Part shown: in pieces, positions 48,722 through 58,150 of the stretch
Layout of the letters: every line of letters begins with the position of its first letter
Numbering within the stretch: position 1 is the stretch's first letter
Origin: Thalassovita litoralis
Lineage (GTDB): Bacteria; Pseudomonadota; Alphaproteobacteria; Rhodobacterales; Rhodobacteraceae
Direction: 5' to 3'
NCBI RefSeq assembly: GCF_900182725.1
Contig: NZ_FXTO01000020.1
Location: 1 to 62,876 of the forward strand
DNA length: 62,876 nucleotides
Notes under the pieces: generated by a model
What the model saw: the letters and a program-made list of their open reading frames with translations, nothing else
Database searches by the model: none
Told to the model about the DNA's origin: nothing
Position numbers and translations under genes: made by a program

Positions 48722-49615
48722 TTAAACCCACTTCGCCATCGGCGGTAGACTCATCAACACGGCATTCGCATCATGCCCGGTTTCCAGCCCGAATTTCGTC
48801 CCCCGGTCGTAGACAAGGTTATATTCGGCATACAAGCCACGATGCACCAATTGCACGTCTTTGTCCGCCTCGGCCCAGACTGTATTCCGGCGCTTTTCCG
48901 TGACCGGCACAAAGGCAGGCAAAAAGGCCCGGCCAACATCCTGAATAAAGGCAAAATCCGCCTCCCAGTCGCCGGTGTTGTGGTCATCCAGAAAAATGCC
49001 CCCCACGCCCCGCGCCCGGCCCCGGTGCGGCACATAGAAATATTCGTCCGCCCAGTCCTTGAAGCGCGGATAATAGCCCGCGTCGTGACGGTCGCAATGT
49101 TCCTTTTGGATGGCATGAAAATGGGCTGTGTCCTCGTCATACTCCAGACAGGGGTTCAAATCCGACCCGCCCCCGAACCACCAGGCATGAGGGGTCCAGA
49201 ACATCCGCGTGTTCATGTGAACGGCGGGCGTATGCGGGTTCTGCATATGCGCCACCAGCGAAATGCCACTGGCCCAGAATCGCGGATCGTCTTTCATGCC
49301 GGGGATGCCCTTGCGGGCCGCCATCGCAGCCTGCGCCCGGTCACCCAATTCGCCGTAGACGGTGGAAATATTGACCCCCACCTTTTCAAAGACGCGGCCA
49401 CCGCGCATCACGCTCATCAGGCCGCCGCCTGCATCCGACCCATCCGCCGAGGCCCGTTTGGTTTCCGTCACCTCGAACCGTCCGGCGGGTTGATCCGCAA
49501 ACGGGCCTTCGGTCTGACTGTCTTCCAGCGCCTCGAAGGCGGCAACGATCTGATCGCGCAAGCTGCGGAACCACGCGCTTGCACGGGCTTTTTCTTCGGT
49601 GAATTGGTCACTCAT
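48722..49615 (-). CDS. hemF: oxygen-dependent coproporphyrinogen III oxidase
   Basis: Oxidatively decarboxylates coproporphyrinogen III to protoporphyrinogen IX using oxygen. The 297-residue length is normal. Blocks seen: SLVAHMQNPHTPAVHMNTR, AWWFGGGSDLNP, HRGRARGVGGIFLDD and EYNLVYDRGTKFGLETG. The presence of this aerobic enzyme near hemC and hemE places heme synthesis genes around the peroxidase gene. Confidence 0.97.
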   Translation of the reverse strand: MSDQFTEEKARASAWFRSLRDQIVAAFEALEDSQTEGPFADQPAGRFEVTETKRASADGSDAGGGLMSVMRGGRVFEKVGVNISTVYGELGDRAQAAMAARKGIPGMKDDPRFWASGISLVAHMQNPHTPAVHMNTRMFWTPHAWWFGGGSDLNPCLEYDEDTAHFHAIQKEHCDRHDAGYYPRFKDWADEYFYVPHRGRARGVGGIFLDDHNTGDWEADFAFIQDVGRAFLPAFVPVTEKRRNTVWAEADKDVQLVHRGLYAEYNLVYDRGTKFGLETGHDANAVLMSLPPMAKWV

Positions 49616-49690
49616 GGCGGGCCTCTGTTGGTCTGTGTCCGCCAGACCTAGCAGGCGCGGCGCGTTTGCGCCACACCCGCCTGCGTGACA

Positions 49691-50491
49691 TCAATGCGCG
49701 GGGGCCGCCACCGGATCAATCAGCGTGCGCCCACCATCTAGCGTCAGCACCTGACCCGTCATGAATGACGATGCATCGGAGGCCAGATATTGCGCGGTAT
49801 GCACCAATTCACCGGGGGCCGCGATGCGGCGCAATGGGGTGTGATGTTCGATTTCACCGCGATAATCGCTGTGATCGCGCAACGTATCTTTCAGGCTGTG
49901 GGACATGACCGACCCGAATGCCATGCCGTTCACTCGAATCCGGTGCGGGGCCAGCGCCACCGCCAGCGACCGCGTCATTTGATCCAGCGCCGCCGTAGAT
50001 ACGGAGTAGGCCAACAATTCGGGATTGGTGCGCCGCCCGGCGATACAGGACAGGTTCACGATGGTGCCAGCCGATCCTTCGGTCTGGCCCTGCGCCTGTT
50101 TGATCATGCGTTTTGCCACCATCTGCGATAGCCGCAGCGCATTCAGCAGATTTTGCTGCAACAGCGTGTCCACCGCGTCATCGTCACTGTTCAGCGGGTC
50201 CACCGCGATCATCTGACGCGAGGCATTGACCAGAATATCCACGCTTTCAAACGCGTCAATCGTAGCGGATAGCAGGTTCGCCTGCGTCAGCTTTTCCCGC
50301 AGATCGCCCGCGAAATAGCGAAAGGCGTTATCTTCGCTATTTTCGCCAAATTCCTTGACCAACCCATCTTCGTCCCGGTCCACGAAGACGACATTCGCCC
50401 CCTTGCTCAGAAAATGGCGACCAATCGCCAACCCGATCCCGTTTGCGCCGCCAGTGACGATGGCGGTTTTACCGGCAATAGAGAATGTCAT
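49691..50491 (-). CDS. SDR-family protein lacking the catalytic Ser and Lys
   Basis: A 266-residue Rossmann-fold short-chain dehydrogenase. The cofactor motif TGGANGIGLAIG and VDRDEDG (Asp, NAD-preferring) are intact. The active site is not: in NLSCIAGRRTNPELLAYSVSTAALDQ-like sequence the Ser position 13 before the Tyr is Cys, and YxxxK reads YSVST, so Lys is Thr (ACG where AAG is expected). The usual AYSxSKAAL context makes the alignment unambiguous. It may bind NAD without redox catalysis or use an altered mechanism. It lies alone between hemF and the rsmC-like gene. Confidence 0.85.
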   Translation of the reverse strand: MTFSIAGKTAIVTGGANGIGLAIGRHFLSKGANVVFVDRDEDGLVKEFGENSEDNAFRYFAGDLREKLTQANLLSATIDAFESVDILVNASRQMIAVDPLNSDDDAVDTLLQQNLLNALRLSQMVAKRMIKQAQGQTEGSAGTIVNLSCIAGRRTNPELLAYSVSTAALDQMTRSLAVALAPHRIRVNGMAFGSVMSHSLKDTLRDHSDYRGEIEHHTPLRRIAAPGELVHTAQYLASDASSFMTGQVLTLDGGRTLIDPVAAPAH

Positions 50492-50530
50492 AGATGACCC
50501 CTGATTCTTTTTTCGCCAGCCTAGCCGTTC

Positions 50531-51505
50531 TTACCGTTTCAGGCGAGTGGGCCGGGCCGCATGCAGGATTTTGAACCGATTGTCGCCGCCGATTTCTTCG
50601 ACCGTGACGAAATGGGCGGCAAGCGCCGCCTCGTAGGGCAGGTGCCGGTTGGCGACCAGCCACAATTGCCCGGACGGGGCCAGCGCCGCCGCCGCCGTTG
50701 CAATGAATGCGCGGCCCAGATCCGGTTCCGCCGCGCGGCCCGTGTGGAACGGCGGGTTCATCACCACCGCATCCAGTTTTGTTGCCGGGCGCCAGACCGT
50801 CGCATCGGCCCAATGAAATTCCGCCCGCGCGTCGCTGACATTTTCCCGTGCGCAGGTCAGCGCCTCGTGATCTGCCTCGACCAGATGCAGGGCTTTTATG
50901 CCAGGATGATCCGCCAGCATCCGCGCCGACAAATAACCCCAGCCCGCGCCCAGATCGGCCACCTTACCCGTCAACACGGGCAATGCCTCAGCCAACAGGG
51001 CCGAGGCCGGATCGACCCCATCGGCGGAAAACACGCCGGGCCGGGTAACATAACCGGACACTTGGCTGGGCCGCGCGGCCCAATCGCTGAAATCGCCCTG
51101 CGGCGCGAACCAGAACAGTTTGCCGTGGGATTTAGAAATGACCCCATCCACCGCGGTACGTTTGCGCACGTCCTTCAGGATGGATTCCACCCCGTCCGTT
51201 TTCTGTCCGTCAACGATCACCAAATCGGCAGCCGATGCCGCCGCCAGCATCGCCCGCGCCAGCGCCTTCGCGCGCGGAACAATCACGACGGCCACCGCAA
51301 ACGCCCCCTGAGGGGCAACGGCACAGGCATAGCCCTGCGCGGTGAACCCATCCATATCAGGCTTCATTCCGGTGATCAGCACCAGCCGATTCTTCGGCAG
51401 CGCCGATAAATCCATGCCCAGACGCGGGCCAAACACGGCGATCTGCCCATCGGCGGGCAGGACCAAACCAGCCCCAAGGGCTTGTGCGATACGGCTGTCA
51501 CTCAT
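50531..51505 (-). CDS. rsmC: RsmC-like 16S rRNA (guanine-N2) methyltransferase
   Basis: A 324-residue protein with an N-terminal degenerate domain and a C-terminal catalytic domain, the layout of RsmC/RlmG. SAM motif I is VADLGAGWGYLSARM and the N-methyltransferase motif is VMNPPFHTGRA. RsmC methylates G1207 of 16S rRNA; the N-terminal part shows SKSHGKLFWF, also in the family. Thirty bases downstream of clpS on the same strand, so co-transcription is likely. Confidence 0.88.
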   Translation of the reverse strand: MSDSRIAQALGAGLVLPADGQIAVFGPRLGMDLSALPKNRLVLITGMKPDMDGFTAQGYACAVAPQGAFAVAVVIVPRAKALARAMLAAASAADLVIVDGQKTDGVESILKDVRKRTAVDGVISKSHGKLFWFAPQGDFSDWAARPSQVSGYVTRPGVFSADGVDPASALLAEALPVLTGKVADLGAGWGYLSARMLADHPGIKALHLVEADHEALTCARENVSDARAEFHWADATVWRPATKLDAVVMNPPFHTGRAAEPDLGRAFIATAAAALAPSGQLWLVANRHLPYEAALAAHFVTVEEIGGDNRFKILHAARPTRLKR

Positions 51506-51535
51506 TCGGGGTGCGGAACTCCGGGCGGGGCCGGG

Positions 51536-51889
51536 TCATTCCTTCTCCATCGTGCATTGCAGGGGGTGTTGGTGCCGCCGGGCGAAATCCATCACCTGCG
51601 TCACCTTGGTTTCGGCGATTTCATGGCTGAACACACCAACCACGGCCAATCCCTTTTTGTGGACGGTCAGCATGATTTCAAACGCCTGCGCGTGGGACAT
51701 GTGGAAAAACCGTTCCAGCACATGCACCACGAATTCCATCGGCGTGTAATCGTCATTCAGCAACATCACCTTGTACAGCGGTGGGCGCTTTGTCTTGGGG
51801 CGCGTTTTCAGGGCCAGGGACGGATCACCGCCCTCGTCCTCGTCGCCGGACATCCGCACCGGGCCAAATGTCATCAGTTCGCTTTGCAT
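51536..51889 (-). CDS. clpS: ClpS adaptor protein
   Basis: A 117-residue adaptor that brings N-end-rule substrates to ClpA. The core is [20 protein letters not shown], with the Asn-Asp-Asp substrate site, then [20 protein letters not shown] and [13 protein letters not shown]. The N-terminal extension of about 35 residues is charged. Other in-frame ATGs exist at 51874 and 51853. It is not next to clpA, which lies near 20.5 kb. Confidence 0.95.
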   Translation of the reverse strand: MQSELMTFGPVRMSGDEDEGGDPSLALKTRPKTKRPPLYKVMLLNDDYTPMEFVVHVLERFFHMSHAQAFEIMLTVHKKGLAVVGVFSHEIAETKVTQVMDFARRHQHPLQCTMEKE

Positions 51890-51984
51890 GGTTTGACCTG
51901 ATTTCCTTTGAACGGTCTATATAACCTCTGTGCCCGAATAGAAAAGAGGGCGAAAAGGCCCAGACCACCGGGAAAGGACGCAGA

Positions 51985-52695
51985 GTGGCAAAACTTACCA
52001 CCATTGGTTTCGATGCAGACGATACGCTGTGGCAGAATGAACGATTTTTCCGCCTGACACAGGACCGATTCGCAGACCTGTTGCGCGACTATGCAGACCC
52101 CGATCATCTGATGGATCGCCTGCTACAGGCCGAAAAGCGCAACATTCAGCACTATGGTTTCGGCATCAAAGGCTTCGTGCTGTCGATGATCGAAACCGCG
52201 CTGGACGTTACCGAAAACCGCGTTCCTGCCCCCGTCATCCGCGCCCTGATCGACGCCGGGCAGGACATGTTGCAACACCCGATTGAACTGCTGCCCCATG
52301 CCCGCGCCGCAGTCGAGGCCGTGGCCGATACCCACCGCGTTTTGCTGATCACCAAGGGCGACTTGATAGATCAGGAACGCAAACTGGCGCAATCCGGGCT
52401 GGGCGATTTGTTCGACGGGGTGGAAATCGTTTCGCACAAAACCCGCCCCGTTTACGAAGGCATCTTTGCCCGGCACGGCGACGGTCCGCGTTGTGGGATG
52501 ATGATTGGCAACTCGATGAAATCCGATGTGCTGCCGATGGTACAGGCCGGGGGCTGGGGCGTGTATGTCCCGCATGGGCTGGTCTGGGACATCGAACATG
52601 CCGACCCGCCGGAAAACGCCCCCCGTTTCATCACCCTGTCCGATCTGGGCGGCCTGAAACCACTGCTGGACCAAATCGACGACGAACCGGATTGA
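51985..52695 (+). CDS. HAD-family hydrolase
   Basis: A 236-residue haloacid dehalogenase-type phosphatase. Motif I is IGFDADDTLWQNE, motif II LLITKGD, and motif IV MMIGNSMKSDVLPMVQAG. The helical C1 cap sits between I and II. It starts with GTG 51985, with GGAAAGGA just upstream. It is divergent from clpS. Substrate unknown; the order of motifs fits the phosphoglycolate phosphatase-like class. Confidence 0.88.
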   Translation: MAKLTTIGFDADDTLWQNERFFRLTQDRFADLLRDYADPDHLMDRLLQAEKRNIQHYGFGIKGFVLSMIETALDVTENRVPAPVIRALIDAGQDMLQHPIELLPHARAAVEAVADTHRVLLITKGDLIDQERKLAQSGLGDLFDGVEIVSHKTRPVYEGIFARHGDGPRCGMMIGNSMKSDVLPMVQAGGWGVYVPHGLVWDIEHADPPENAPRFITLSDLGGLKPLLDQIDDEPD

Positions 52696-52773
52696 CAGGC
52701 GACCGCCTGCGCGATTGCCTGTGAGCAGTATTACCAGCCGCCCCTTTTTCGTTTCTTAGACAAGCCACCAATC

Positions 52774-53295
52774 ATGCAAATCACCCAATGGACCGCCGCT
52801 GACCTGTCCGCCCATCTGGACTCCATGACCGACCTGTTACATGCCTGCGTCCATGCAGGGGCCAGCATCGGGTTCGTCCTGCCCCACCCACGGGACGAAG
52901 CCCGCGCCTTTTGGCAGACCGCCATCCTGCCCGCCGTCACCGCCGGGGATCGCGCCCTGTTTGTTGCCACCGCTGACGGTGCCCTGCTGGGCAGTGCGCA
53001 ACTGATCATGGCCACACCCGCCAACCAGCCCCACCGCGCCGAAGTGTCCAAGGTTCTGGTCCACCCGGACGCCCGCCGCCGTGGGATTGCCCGCGCCCTG
53101 ATGCGCCAATTGGAAACCCACGCCCGCGCACATGGCAAAACGCTGCTGACGCTGGACACCCGCACCGGCGACATGGCCGAACCGCTGTACCTGTCCGAAG
53201 GGTTCAAAGCCGCCGGTGTCATTCCCGGCTACTGTCTGTCGCATGATCATCAGTCATGGGATTCGACGACTTATATGTACAAAACACTGACCTGA
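52774..53295 (+). CDS. GNAT-family N-acetyltransferase
   Basis: A 173-residue acetyl-CoA-dependent acetyltransferase. The pyrophosphate-binding loop is VHPDARRRGIARALM, preceded by AEVSKVLV (motif A strand), and followed by LLTLDTRTGDMAEPLYLSEG (motif B). The substrate is not evident. It appears monocistronic; 78 bases separate it from the HAD gene. The 266 bases after it show nothing I can identify apart from probable promoter sequence for the carboxypeptidase gene. Confidence 0.88.
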   Translation: MQITQWTAADLSAHLDSMTDLLHACVHAGASIGFVLPHPRDEARAFWQTAILPAVTAGDRALFVATADGALLGSAQLIMATPANQPHRAEVSKVLVHPDARRRGIARALMRQLETHARAHGKTLLTLDTRTGDMAEPLYLSEGFKAAGVIPGYCLSHDHQSWDSTTYMYKTLT

Positions 53296-53561
53296 CCCGC
53301 GCCAAACCGGCCCCAGCCCGCCATTCAGCCTATCAAATCAGCAAAAATTCGCCTTTTGACAACGGTCCTGAGCCACCCCAACCCCACTGTCTTGGGGCTA
53401 GGCTTTCGTCTTCCGCTACATATTGCCATTCGCGTAACGCAAGTGTCAAAAGCGTTGGAAATGCACACTTTATCCGTTTCTTTTTCCATGTTAGCCTTTC
53501 GTTAAGCAGAAAAACAGCCGACTGAAAAATCAGCGGCACAGAGGCAGAAAAGGCAAGGACC

Positions 53562-55061
53562 GTGAAAGATCGGCGCATTGGGCTGACCCGTTTGGGTCTG
53601 CTTATCTCCGCATTCCTTTGGTTAATGGTCGTAGTTCCCGCATCCGTGCGCGCCGCCCCCTATGCTGCGCTGGTCATGGACGCCCGCACTGGCGAAGTGC
53701 TGCATTCGACCAACGCCGACACCCGGCTTCATCCCGCATCTCTGACCAAGATGATGACGCTTTATATCGCCTTTCAGGCGGTAGAACGCGGTGAAATATC
53801 GCTGGATACGATGGTGCGAGTGTCGCGCAACGCGGCGGCGGAACCCCCATCGAAGCTGGGCCTGCGTGCCGGGCAAAGCATCAAGCTACGCTATCTGATC
53901 CGCGCCGCTGCCGTGAAATCCGCGAATGACGCAGCCACAGCCATCGGCGAAGCGATCGAAGGCAACGAAGCCGCCTTTGCCCGCCGGATGAACCGCACGG
54001 CCAAGGCGATGGGGATGACCCGCACGACCTTTAAGAACGCCAATGGCCTGACCCGCGAAGGCCACCTGTCCACCGCCCGCGACATGACGCTTCTGGGGCG
54101 GCATCTGCTGTATGATTACCCGGAATATTATAACCTGTTCAGCCGCCGCTCGACCGATGCGGGAATGCGGACGGTCAACAATACCAACCGCCGACTGCTG
54201 GACGCCTACAAAGGCGCGGATGGGATCAAAACCGGCTACACCCGTGCCGCCGGGTTTAACCTTGTCGCGTCGGCAGAACGCGGACAGGAACGCATTATCG
54301 CCACCGTATTCGGAGGGCGGTCAACCGCGACCCGCAACGCCAAAGTGGCGGAACTTCTGGATCTTGGCTTCCGCCGTGCGCCCAGCCGTGCGCCCCTGCG
54401 CAAACCCGGCAAACCCGCTTATGCCGGTTCAGGAGGCAGCAAAGGTTCGGGCGACACCCCCGGCGGTGCTGGAAAAACCATCCGCCTGATCACCGCAGTA
54501 AAGAAAAGCCTGCGCCCACAGGCCCGTCCGGGAAGCGCACAAGCCCCGGTTTTGGTCGCGGTCAAGGATGACATCAAGTCGGCATTGAAAGAGGTCATGG
54601 CCGACACCCCCGAAGCGGACGACACCCAAACCGCCGCGGCCGCCCTGCCAGACGCAGACCTGCCTGTCAGCACCGCAACCGCCGACACCCCATCGCCCAG
54701 AATGCGGCCCTCGGATCTGGTGCTGGCCAGCACCGCCGACCAGAATGAACAGGTCGAAGATATCGTCGCGGCCGCCACAGAACCCGCGCAACGCGAGGTC
54801 GTTACCCGCTTGTCCACCTCGGGCGGGCATCACTGGGGTATCAACGTGGGGCGCTACCCCAGCCGATATGCCGCTGAAAAGATACTGGTCAAAACCGCAC
54901 TGGCAGAAATGGCCACGCTGGACGGCAGCCTGCGCAAAGTGGTCAATCGCAAAGGCGGGTTTGATGCGAATTTCATGGGGCTGACCCGCGAACGCGCCGA
55001 TCTGGCCTGCCGCAGGTTGCAAGCAAGGCAAATCACCTGCTTCATGATCGGGCCGGGTTAA
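53562..55061 (+). CDS. D-alanyl-D-alanine carboxypeptidase with C-terminal SPOR domain
   Basis: A 499-residue penicillin-binding protein 5/6-like enzyme trimming peptidoglycan. Residues 1-31 form a signal peptide. The active-site SxxK is SLTK (60-63), SxN is SAN (120-122) and KTG is at 223-225. The region 285-410 is Ala/Pro-rich and low complexity, and residues from about 415 look like a SPOR domain (HHWGINVGRYPSRYAAEKIL), which binds denuded septal peptidoglycan. The start is GTG 53562 preceded by AAGGA. This domain pairing is typical in Rhodobacteraceae. Confidence 0.93.
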   Translation: MKDRRIGLTRLGLLISAFLWLMVVVPASVRAAPYAALVMDARTGEVLHSTNADTRLHPASLTKMMTLYIAFQAVERGEISLDTMVRVSRNAAAEPPSKLGLRAGQSIKLRYLIRAAAVKSANDAATAIGEAIEGNEAAFARRMNRTAKAMGMTRTTFKNANGLTREGHLSTARDMTLLGRHLLYDYPEYYNLFSRRSTDAGMRTVNNTNRRLLDAYKGADGIKTGYTRAAGFNLVASAERGQERIIATVFGGRSTATRNAKVAELLDLGFRRAPSRAPLRKPGKPAYAGSGGSKGSGDTPGGAGKTIRLITAVKKSLRPQARPGSAQAPVLVAVKDDIKSALKEVMADTPEADDTQTAAAALPDADLPVSTATADTPSPRMRPSDLVLASTADQNEQVEDIVAAATEPAQREVVTRLSTSGGHHWGINVGRYPSRYAAEKILVKTALAEMATLDGSLRKVVNRKGGFDANFMGLTRERADLACRRLQARQITCFMIGPG

Positions 55062-55079
55062 CGCCCGCCCCTCCGTGCC

Positions 55080-55105
55080 AAAAGCCGCCTTCGGGCGGCT
55101 TTTTC
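55080..55105 (+). terminator. rho-independent terminator of the carboxypeptidase gene
   Basis: GCCGCC (55084-55089) pairs with GGCGGC (55094-55099) over a TTCG tetraloop, with A run before and TTTTT after, 18 bases after the stop. Confidence 0.92.
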
Positions 55106-55301
55106 ATGCGCATTCCGGCATTGTCACGCCCACCGTTCGGGTGACGCAATGAGTATTTTTGGCAAGATGAAAGCAAAGGGGCGTTAACCTTAACGCCCTA
55201 TGAAACAGGATAGGCCCCCTGCCCTTTGGTCTTTCTTGGTCAAAATATCCAAAATCCCGCCGCCTGCCGCATGTGATCGGCCAAGAGCAGCAGCGAACGG
55301 G

Positions 55302-55460
55302 TCAGGGTTTCGGATGATCGTCCCATTCGTCCGACAGGATGCGCTGGCTGTTACCATCAGGGTCATCATATTGGTTTGACCGCACGGTATAAATAAAGGC
55401 CAGCAACCCCACGCCCCCCAAGACCAGGGAAATCGGGATCAGATAGGACAGGACTTCCAT
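55302..55460 (-). CDS. ccoS: cbb3-type cytochrome oxidase assembly protein CcoS
   Basis: A 52-residue membrane protein: MEVLSYLIPISLVLGGVGLL, a single helix (about 4-26), then RSNQYDDPDGNSQRIL and an acidic tail. The helix followed by the QYDDPDG motif is the CcoS/FixS signature. It is needed for heme and copper insertion into cbb3 oxidase. It starts 7 bases after the ccoI stop. Confidence 0.93.
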   Translation of the reverse strand: MEVLSYLIPISLVLGGVGLLAFIYTVRSNQYDDPDGNSQRILSDEWDDHPKP

Positions 55461-55467
55461 AGGGGGA

Positions 55468-57654
55468 TTACCTCAGCCGTAATGCATTCAGTGACACTGT
55501 AATCGAACTGGATGACATGGCCAAGGCCGCCACCAGCGGCGTTGCCAGCCCGATCACGGCAATGGGAACAGCAATCACATTGTACAGCGTGGCAATCTGG
55601 AAGTTTTCACGAATACGCTTGATGGCCGATTGCGCGGTTTTCAACGCCTCGGCAATGGGGGACAAATCACCGCCCAGCAGCACGATATCCGATGCCACAC
55701 GCGCCGCATCCAGCGCCGAGGCAGGCGAGATCGACACATGCGCCGCCGCCAGCGCCGCCGTGTCATTCAACCCATCCCCCACCATCAGCACATGTTTGCC
55801 CTGCCCGGACAAATGCGCGATCCGCGCGGCTTTGTCGGCAGGCAATGCCTCGGCCATCCAATGCGTGATCCCCAGACGGTTGGCCAATGCCTCGACCGCG
55901 CGGGTCGTGTCACCGGACATCAGGATCACGTCTTTACCCGCCTCTTGCAGGGATCGGACCGCTTCGGCCGCGCCATCGCGCAGGCGGTCGCTAAAGGTGA
56001 ATGCCTTCGGCGCGTCCCCCGCAACGGACAGCCATGCAGCGGTTTCCGTCTGCCCTTCGGCCCCGACCCACGCCGCCCGGCCCAACCGAACACGTTGCCC
56101 ATTCCACACCCCTTCGGTGCCATAGCCCGGCACCTCGGTAATCGCATCGACACGGGCGGGTTTTACCCCAGCGTCGCGGGCCGCTTTTGCCAAAGAAACA
56201 GACAGCGGGTGGGCCGATCCATCGGCCAGTGCCAGCGCGATTTCCAGATCACGGGTGGCGTGATCGCCCAGATTGGTCAGTTCCGGCGTTCCGGCGGTCA
56301 GCGTCCCGGTTTTGTCGAACACAACCGTATCCACCTGCGCCAGCCGTTCCAGCGCCGTGGCGTGTTTGATCAGCATCCCCTTGCGGAACAACCGCCCCGA
56401 GGCCGCCGTTGTCACCGCAGGCACCGCCAACCCCAGCGCACAGGGACAGGTGATGATCAGCACCGCCGCCGCGATATTCAGCGCCGTGCGCAGGTCGCCG
56501 GAATAGGCCCACCAGCCCAAAAAGCTGAGTGCAGACAGGATATGCACCCCCGGCGCATACAGTTTGGCCGCCTTATCCGCCAAGGACGTATAGCGCGACC
56601 GCCCCGATTCCGCGATAGCCACCAGATCGGCCATCCGGTGCAGCGACGTATCTTTGCCCACCGCCGTGGCGCGGATCACCAGCGGGCCGGTCAGGTTGAC
56701 CTCGCCCGCCGAAACGCCCTGTCCGGGCTGCGCCAGAACCGGCACGGTTTCCCCGGTCAGAAGCGAGCGGTCAATTTCGCTCATGCCTTCGACGATTTCA
56801 CCATCTACAGGCATCCGCCCGCCGGGCCGCACAAGGATCAGATCGCCCACGACAACCTCGGCCACGGGAACTTGCTGTTCCTCACCATCGCGGATCAGGA
56901 TCGCGCGGGGGACTTCCAGCGCCGCCAGCTCCTCGGCTGCGGAACGGGCAATGGCGCGCGTCCGGTGATCCAGATAGCGCCCTGCCAACAGGAAAAACGT
57001 CAGCGTCAGCGCCGCATCGAAATAGGCATGATGCCCGGACAAGGACGTTTCCCACAGCGATGTCACCAGCGCCAGAACAATTGCCAGAACAATCGGCACA
57101 TCCATGTTCAGGCGGCTGTGCTTCAACGCGCCCCATGCGCTTTTGAAAAACGGCACCCCGGAAAAGGCAATCGTCGGCAGGGTAATTGCCGCGCTGATCC
57201 AGTGGAACATATCCCGCGTTGCATCCGCCGCCCCGGCCCAGACCGAAACCGACAGAAGCATCACGTTCATAGACGCAAACCCAGCCACCGCCAGCCGCAT
57301 CAGCAGATCGCGCCCGGCCTTATCCGTCTGCGTGGCGGATAACGCCCCGGCGTCCAGTTCGAACGCCTCGTATCCCACGCGTTCCAGCACACGGATCAGA
57401 TCGTCTGGCATGATTTCGGGATCGGCCTCGATCTGCGCCCGTTTCAGGGTCAGGTTGACCCGTGCCGAATGCACCCCCGGCAGATCGGCCAGCGCCTTTT
57501 CCACCGTGGAAATACAGGCCGCGCAATGCACCGCAGGCACGGACAGGGCAATCCGCGCCTCCTTGGGCGCGTCCAGTTCCGCCAATGCCTCGGCTGCGGG
57601 GGCGGCGGCACAGGCCGGACAGGCCGAAGGTGTGGGGCGCATCGTGGCAGTCAT
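55468..57654 (-). CDS. ccoI: copper-translocating P-type ATPase CcoI
   Basis: A 728-residue P1B-type ATPase that delivers copper for cbb3 oxidase. An N-terminal CPAC pair precedes a heavy-metal-associated domain with CAAC (VHCAACISTVEKAL). Eight membrane helices, the TCPCALGLAVP ion motif, DKTGTLTAGTPE phosphorylation site, and GDGLNDTAALAAAHVSI are intact. The position between ccoH and ccoS and the N-terminal form identify CcoI/FixI rather than the copper-export CopA. Confidence 0.95.
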   Translation of the reverse strand: MTATMRPTPSACPACAAAPAAEALAELDAPKEARIALSVPAVHCAACISTVEKALADLPGVHSARVNLTLKRAQIEADPEIMPDDLIRVLERVGYEAFELDAGALSATQTDKAGRDLLMRLAVAGFASMNVMLLSVSVWAGAADATRDMFHWISAAITLPTIAFSGVPFFKSAWGALKHSRLNMDVPIVLAIVLALVTSLWETSLSGHHAYFDAALTLTFFLLAGRYLDHRTRAIARSAAEELAALEVPRAILIRDGEEQQVPVAEVVVGDLILVRPGGRMPVDGEIVEGMSEIDRSLLTGETVPVLAQPGQGVSAGEVNLTGPLVIRATAVGKDTSLHRMADLVAIAESGRSRYTSLADKAAKLYAPGVHILSALSFLGWWAYSGDLRTALNIAAAVLIITCPCALGLAVPAVTTAASGRLFRKGMLIKHATALERLAQVDTVVFDKTGTLTAGTPELTNLGDHATRDLEIALALADGSAHPLSVSLAKAARDAGVKPARVDAITEVPGYGTEGVWNGQRVRLGRAAWVGAEGQTETAAWLSVAGDAPKAFTFSDRLRDGAAEAVRSLQEAGKDVILMSGDTTRAVEALANRLGITHWMAEALPADKAARIAHLSGQGKHVLMVGDGLNDTAALAAAHVSISPASALDAARVASDIVLLGGDLSPIAEALKTAQSAIKRIRENFQIATLYNVIAVPIAVIGLATPLVAALAMSSSSITVSLNALRLR

Positions 57655-57691
57655 GATCAGTCTCTTGATAAATCGTCAGCAGGCCAGAATA

Positions 57692-58150
57692 TTATTTTAC
57701 CACATGCAGGTTCAGGCGCTGGGTGAATTCGGTCCCATCCTCGGCCAGGGCCGTCAGGCGAATGATCCATTTGCCACCTGACAGTTCCACCGGAGCGATG
57801 AATTCCCCGCCCTCAAACGCCAGAGCCGGCGCCATGTCATCCGAATTTTCCGTCGTCCGCCCCACAATCGCATCTACGGATTTGGGCCGAACCGGCGCAC
57901 CATCCGCCCCGGTAATGGCCAACCGCAACATGCCATCCCGATGTTCAGCGCGCACAGACCAGCCCAACGCCTCTTGCGCGGCCTTACGCTTGTTGAACTC
58001 TTGGCTGGCGACATAGGAATTTGCCACTTCCAACCCCGGAAATGTCTTTACCGCCTTTACCGCCATAAAGACATTCACCGCGATGATCAGCCCAAAGGCG
58101 GCGGCAAACCCCATAAAGACCTGCCGCCCAGTGATTTGACGCTCTGTCAT
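57692..58150 (-). CDS. ccoH: FixH/CcoH cbb3 oxidase assembly protein
   Basis: A 152-residue protein with one N-terminal membrane helix (VFMGFAAAFGLIIAVNVFMA) and a periplasmic domain with SYVASQEFNKRKAAQEALGW, WIIRLTALAEDGTEFTQRL. This is the FixH family that stabilises the cbb3 oxidase complex. Its start overlaps the ccoG stop by four bases, and 37 bases separate it from ccoI. Confidence 0.94.
   Translation of the reverse strand: MTERQITGRQVFMGFAAAFGLIIAVNVFMAVKAVKTFPGLEVANSYVASQEFNKRKAAQEALGWSVRAEHRDGMLRLAITGADGAPVRPKSVDAIVGRTTENSDDMAPALAFEGGEFIAPVELSGGKWIIRLTALAEDGTEFTQRLNLHVVK

Noticed and set aside
53333-53578. Minus-strand frame of 81 residues before the carboxypeptidase gene
   Set aside because: It overlaps the ribosome site and start of the carboxypeptidase gene and has no ribosome site of its own.
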